From the NCBI RefSeq assembly GCF_021155765.1, contig NC_060105.1:8367501-8431500 (forward strand): DNA of 64,000 bases, in the 5' to 3' direction. The notes beneath the pieces were generated by a model that saw nothing but the letters and a program-made list of their open reading frames with translations, was not told the origin of the DNA and did no database searches. The stretch comes from Diprion similis (taxonomy: Eukaryota; Arthropoda; Insecta; Hymenoptera; Diprionidae). Both the position numbers and the translations under genes were made by a program. Below, in pieces: positions 60,519 through 64,000 of this stretch; within the stretch, counting starts at the first letter, position 1; each line of letters starts with the position of its first letter.

Positions 60519-62916
60519 ATGGGGATCTACGTGGCAGGTGTCGCTGGGGTGGCTGTATTCTACGCTGCTGTTCTCGGCGTTGGTGTTTGGGCAGCGACGG
60601 TGAAGAAGAACAAGTTGCAGAGAGGCCAGGACGACATGCTGCTGGCGAACAGAGGCCTGGGTCTCTTCCTTGGTGTGCTGACCCTCATCGGTGAGTGATG
60701 TTGGAGGCTCTTTGCCCGGCGCTATCTTTTCATTGTCACGACTAAGACCGCGTCGCGTTAAGTCAGTTAATTAAGGCGGTTCAGGTCTCGGAATTTTGTG
60801 CAGCTGGGTTGAAAAAATGGATTTAGTTAGACAGTGAAAACCGTCGGTATAGGCGGCTATTATGCCTCTCGAGAGAAAGACGGGAAGTCCTCCGGTGCGC
60901 CGTGGAGAACTCCGACCTTTTCTACTTCATATTTCATTTGACTTAATTAGTGGAAAAATTCTCCGCCAGACCCTTGGCGAACGGGTGAAGCGCTCGAAAC
61001 TTTTTTTAAATATGAAACAATGGCCTCATCTACTCGGCCTGAGTGCCTGAGGGACTCGGTAATCATGACGGGCGATTCACCCACGGATTTTCCTCGCAGT
61101 TCACGTAATTCGCAGATCGTTTCACTCGTCCAATTCTGGATGGACGCGATTTACGATCTTTGGTACGGAATTCCACCGAACGTAAGTGAAGGGACCTTCA
61201 ATTCGGGTGAAACGAAAAGAGAAATCCGTACAACATCGTAAACCACGCGGATATCATTCGTAATTCCATCGATACGCGGCTTTCGTATAATTGCATACCC
61301 AGAGCCATTTGTGTTCCGCATTAGCCATTACCCTAATGAATGTACCCCGGTTACCTGGAGCTGCAGACTGCCGAAGCTTTGACAGTGTGAGAGAGAATTT
61401 TCAAAACCTATTTTATCCATTCATCCACGTTCCATCAGCTTTCATTTGCTTCTGCATACTTCGCCATTCAAATCAACCTGCAAGGTACACTGTAAATCAG
61501 ACTAACGCGACTCTGAGAGTATAAGGTATGTGAAACGTTGAACCACTACTGTCACTCACGCCGGGATTCCTGCCCGGTTGTAAGCTACAGTTGCGGTTCT
61601 TTTAAATGCTTTCACATATTCCTCTCTGAAATCCCACACACGCTGGGAAGGGATGGCATATCACAATGCCTCGTTTTTTATCATATTGCTACGTGTTTCC
61701 TCCATCTACCTACACGCATACCTTTTTTTCTGTTTGCGTTTTTCCCTTATTATACCACCCGTTCCCGTCGTGTTTTCAGTTCTCAAGTTTTTCATACCTA
61801 CGTTGGAATAAAAGCCCTCCTATAGCCTGAGAACCATAATGTTGCGCGGTCCCAAATGCTTTCGTCGTTATACTAAACATTCCACTTGAAGATATACTGT
61901 TCTCATTAAGGGCATAGCGGTGAATCTCTGTTGATGATCTTTTAATGCAAAACTCCGGATTTTCATTTTATTATACTGGCGATGTTAACTTGTATGAATA
62001 ATTTTACTAATTGTTTTCTCAAATTTCTTCTTACTCTGAGTTATATATAATTATAAGTTACAAATTAGGATTATCCTCAAAGCTCGTTTGGACTTGTATT
62101 CGACAAAGATCCTTACACTTTACAGTGCATAAAGGATCGCTTGTTTCATCTCTTCAAATAGAGTAGTGCTCGTAACGATTCTGTAATCAACAAGTCTATG
62201 AGTCTGAATATGGAATGTTTTCAATTCTCAACATCATTCCAACTTCATTAGGATTCATTTTTTCTGCAGCAACGTGGGTCGGAGGTGGTTTCATCAATGG
62301 AACTGCGGAGGTGATGTTCACCAGAGGATTGGCTTGGTGTCAAGTACCAATTGGCTACAGTCTGAGCCTGCTATTCGGTGAGTTGGTTTGAATTGAGAGG
62401 ATGCAGGATGGAAACGGGGGATAAGCTGAAAAAAACACAGATCCTCGGTATATTCCAAAGAACATATCCAGAGTGCTTTCAAAGTCTTTCAAATCAGCGC
62501 AATCCCCTACGACAGCTGTAAAGTCCTATACAAACAAATCGTGCCACTCGGTTCGGTCCAGCATTTGTCCTTCAATTGATTTCGTTCGATTAATTACATC
62601 GCGATCCGCGTTGAGCTCAACGCATCTTTTGCAAACTATCGACCTGTACTCTTACCTTTTTCAAATTCAATGTCTCTTGTTTCAAAGGTGCCCTGCTATT
62701 TGTCAAGCCTATGAGAAACGCCGAGTACGTAACGATGCTCGACCCGTTTCAACAACGATACGGTGCTCGAGTAGGAGGACTTCTCTTCCTGCCGGCTCTT
62801 TGCGGCGATCTTTTTTGGTGCGGAGCGGTACTCAGTGCGCTGGGCAGCTCCCTTTCCGTCGTTGCTGGAATCGACTCCAACGTCAGCATCTGTGCCTCTG
62901 CTCTGCTGGCCGCAGT
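60519..62916 (+). CDS. CHT1: High-affinity choline transporter 1 (SLC5A7 family), 5' part
   Basis: Sodium-dependent choline re-uptake transporter of cholinergic nerve terminals, supplying choline for acetylcholine synthesis. Three exons are visible: 60,519-60,690, 62,270-62,377 and 62,688-62,916. All have GT-AG ends in phases 1, 1 and 2, and together they give the first ~169 residues. The start [20 protein letters not shown] leads into TM1 and GVWAA. TM2 carries the family signature [13 protein letters not shown], followed by [20 protein letters not shown] (TM3), [14 protein letters not shown] and the [20 protein letters not shown] helix (TM4). Full-length relatives have ~12-13 TM segments and ~580-600 residues, so about 70% of the protein lies beyond the right edge. 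The ATG is chosen because it falls just before TM1, as in the family, and an acceptor at 60,486-60,487 lies just upstream. Confidence 0.92.
60691..62269 (+). other. Intron 1 of the choline transporter coding region
   Basis: 1,579 bp between a GTGAGT donor and a TTTCTGCAG acceptor. No nested gene or repeat recognised. Confidence 0.75.
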
Positions 62917-64000
62917 GTAAGTAACGACTCGTATTTCCATAAATATATTTTAATTCTCGTTCAACTATAAGTCAACAACCAAGAACCTATATTCTTTTGG
63001 TTCCACATGTTGAAAGCAAAACTTTCTGACTACTTGGGTCGTGTCATTCATCGATAAGCAATAACGTTTAACAAAAGTCGTGTAAATGCACACCGAAAAT
63101 TAATTCGTCCAATACTAATACCAATAATAATAATAATAATATTATTCGCATGTCACGAAAAGGTTTATCAATAAGTTCGACAGAATTTAGTCCGGCATGC
63201 ATACCGTCTCTGGTCTCGGCTTCTGGGCTGAGGGGTGAGTCAGCAAGCAACCCTCGGTGACTTGATAACATTTTTCCCTCAATTTCACGGCGGGCATCCA
63301 TCCCATTACGAGATGCAGCGTAGCGAATCGTTCGAGGACCAATCTTCGGATATAAAAAAAGCTTGATTTGTCTCTGAGACGCTAGGGACGACGCGAAACA
63401 ATAAAATAAAATAGGGAATAGACAAGGAAAAAATAACGACGCCGCAGTCTGGAGGATTCGCTGAGCGGTTCAGTGAAGCGACGATAAGCGTTCGCTCATT
63501 TATACATTTGCATTATATTGGAGAACGAATCCCTCGGAGTTTATTTTTTCTTTTGTCACCATGATCATATTTATCCGGATCTTTTGTAATACGTATGCAA
63601 CTATAAAAATTAAAATAACTTTATTCGAGCAGTTTCTCGACATGGTCGTTCGTTTTCGGGTTCATAGTACTTAGAAAAAATTCAATCCAACAATATGTTT
63701 GGTTGAAAAAAAATATTTGCCTGTATTTATACGAATAATTACATGGAAAATAATGTTTTCTGACTACACGAAATATTTCCTGAGGGTTATTGAAATGAAT
63801 ATTTTCGCAGATTTCTTTTCTATGTATGAATATGAAATCTTTATTCGAATCAGGAGGTGTCGGAATAAAGCCTCCTCGAAACGGCTGAAGCAGTGATACG
63901 AATACACAAAAGTATTATCCTTGGGCTACGCTTGTTAGCGGTTGTTGTAAAACTTATACTCCTGTCCGCTCCTGGTTCTTGGTGAAGTATAAATATAACG
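62917..64000 (+). other. Intron of the choline transporter, running off the window
   Basis: Starts with a GTAAGT donor after phase 2. An (AAT)n tract lies at ~63,116-63,138. No further exon of the transporter was found before the right edge. Confidence 0.6.

Overview
The window reads as insect nuclear DNA, probably from a hymenopteran; that order is an inference from gene style and AT-rich composition, not a demonstrated fact. Support for a eukaryotic, insect-like genome: an AT-rich background full of (TA)n, (CT)n, poly-A/T and trinucleotide microsatellites, small phase-consistent GT-AG introns, and three recognisable protein families (poly-C2H2 zinc finger, effector caspase, high-affinity choline transporter), all on the + strand. 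No CRISPR array, rRNA or tRNA was recognised.

Layout. About 1-18,600 is AT-rich and microsatellite-rich with no supportable gene. It holds one repeat cluster (5,169-5,478), a GC-richer block ending in a 24-C run (5,505-5,960) and a degraded MITE-like copy (15,913-16,060). About 18,600-23,000 has several promoter- or insulator-type motifs (CTCF-like, CRE, E2F, ATGGCGGC) and two possible minus-strand first exons with mitochondrial-presequence character, but no complete gene. 23,050-26,700 is intergenic. 26,721-33,854 is one uninterrupted 2,377-codon gene with about 21 C2H2 fingers in three groups.

From 37,242 to about 54,625 lies a tandem caspase array. Copy 1 (37,242-42,604; seven exons, 395 aa) has every catalytic and specificity residue of an effector caspase. 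Copy 2 (48,385-49,875; five exons, 352 aa) keeps the Cys and His but has lost both S1-pocket arginines, has QACED instead of QACRG, and has an expanded intersubunit linker. Copy 3 (51,239-53,275) resembles copy 1 but has LACRG, one base away from QACRG. A fourth copy near 54,200-54,625 is a decayed remnant with a stop codon and no catalytic Cys. The array therefore goes from active enzyme, through probable decoy or altered-specificity paralogues, to a dead fragment. This is the most interesting feature of the window.

From about 55,600 to the right edge is the 5' part of a high-affinity choline transporter gene (SLC5A7/CHT1 family). Coding exons are at 60,519-60,690, 62,270-62,377 and 62,688-62,916, and the gene runs off the window. 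A GC-rich block with a strong splice donor at 55,987/55,988 may be its non-coding first exon. The three gene families have no evident pathway link; only the caspase copies belong together, by duplication. All exon boundaries and identities were read by eye; no alignment or database search was run.
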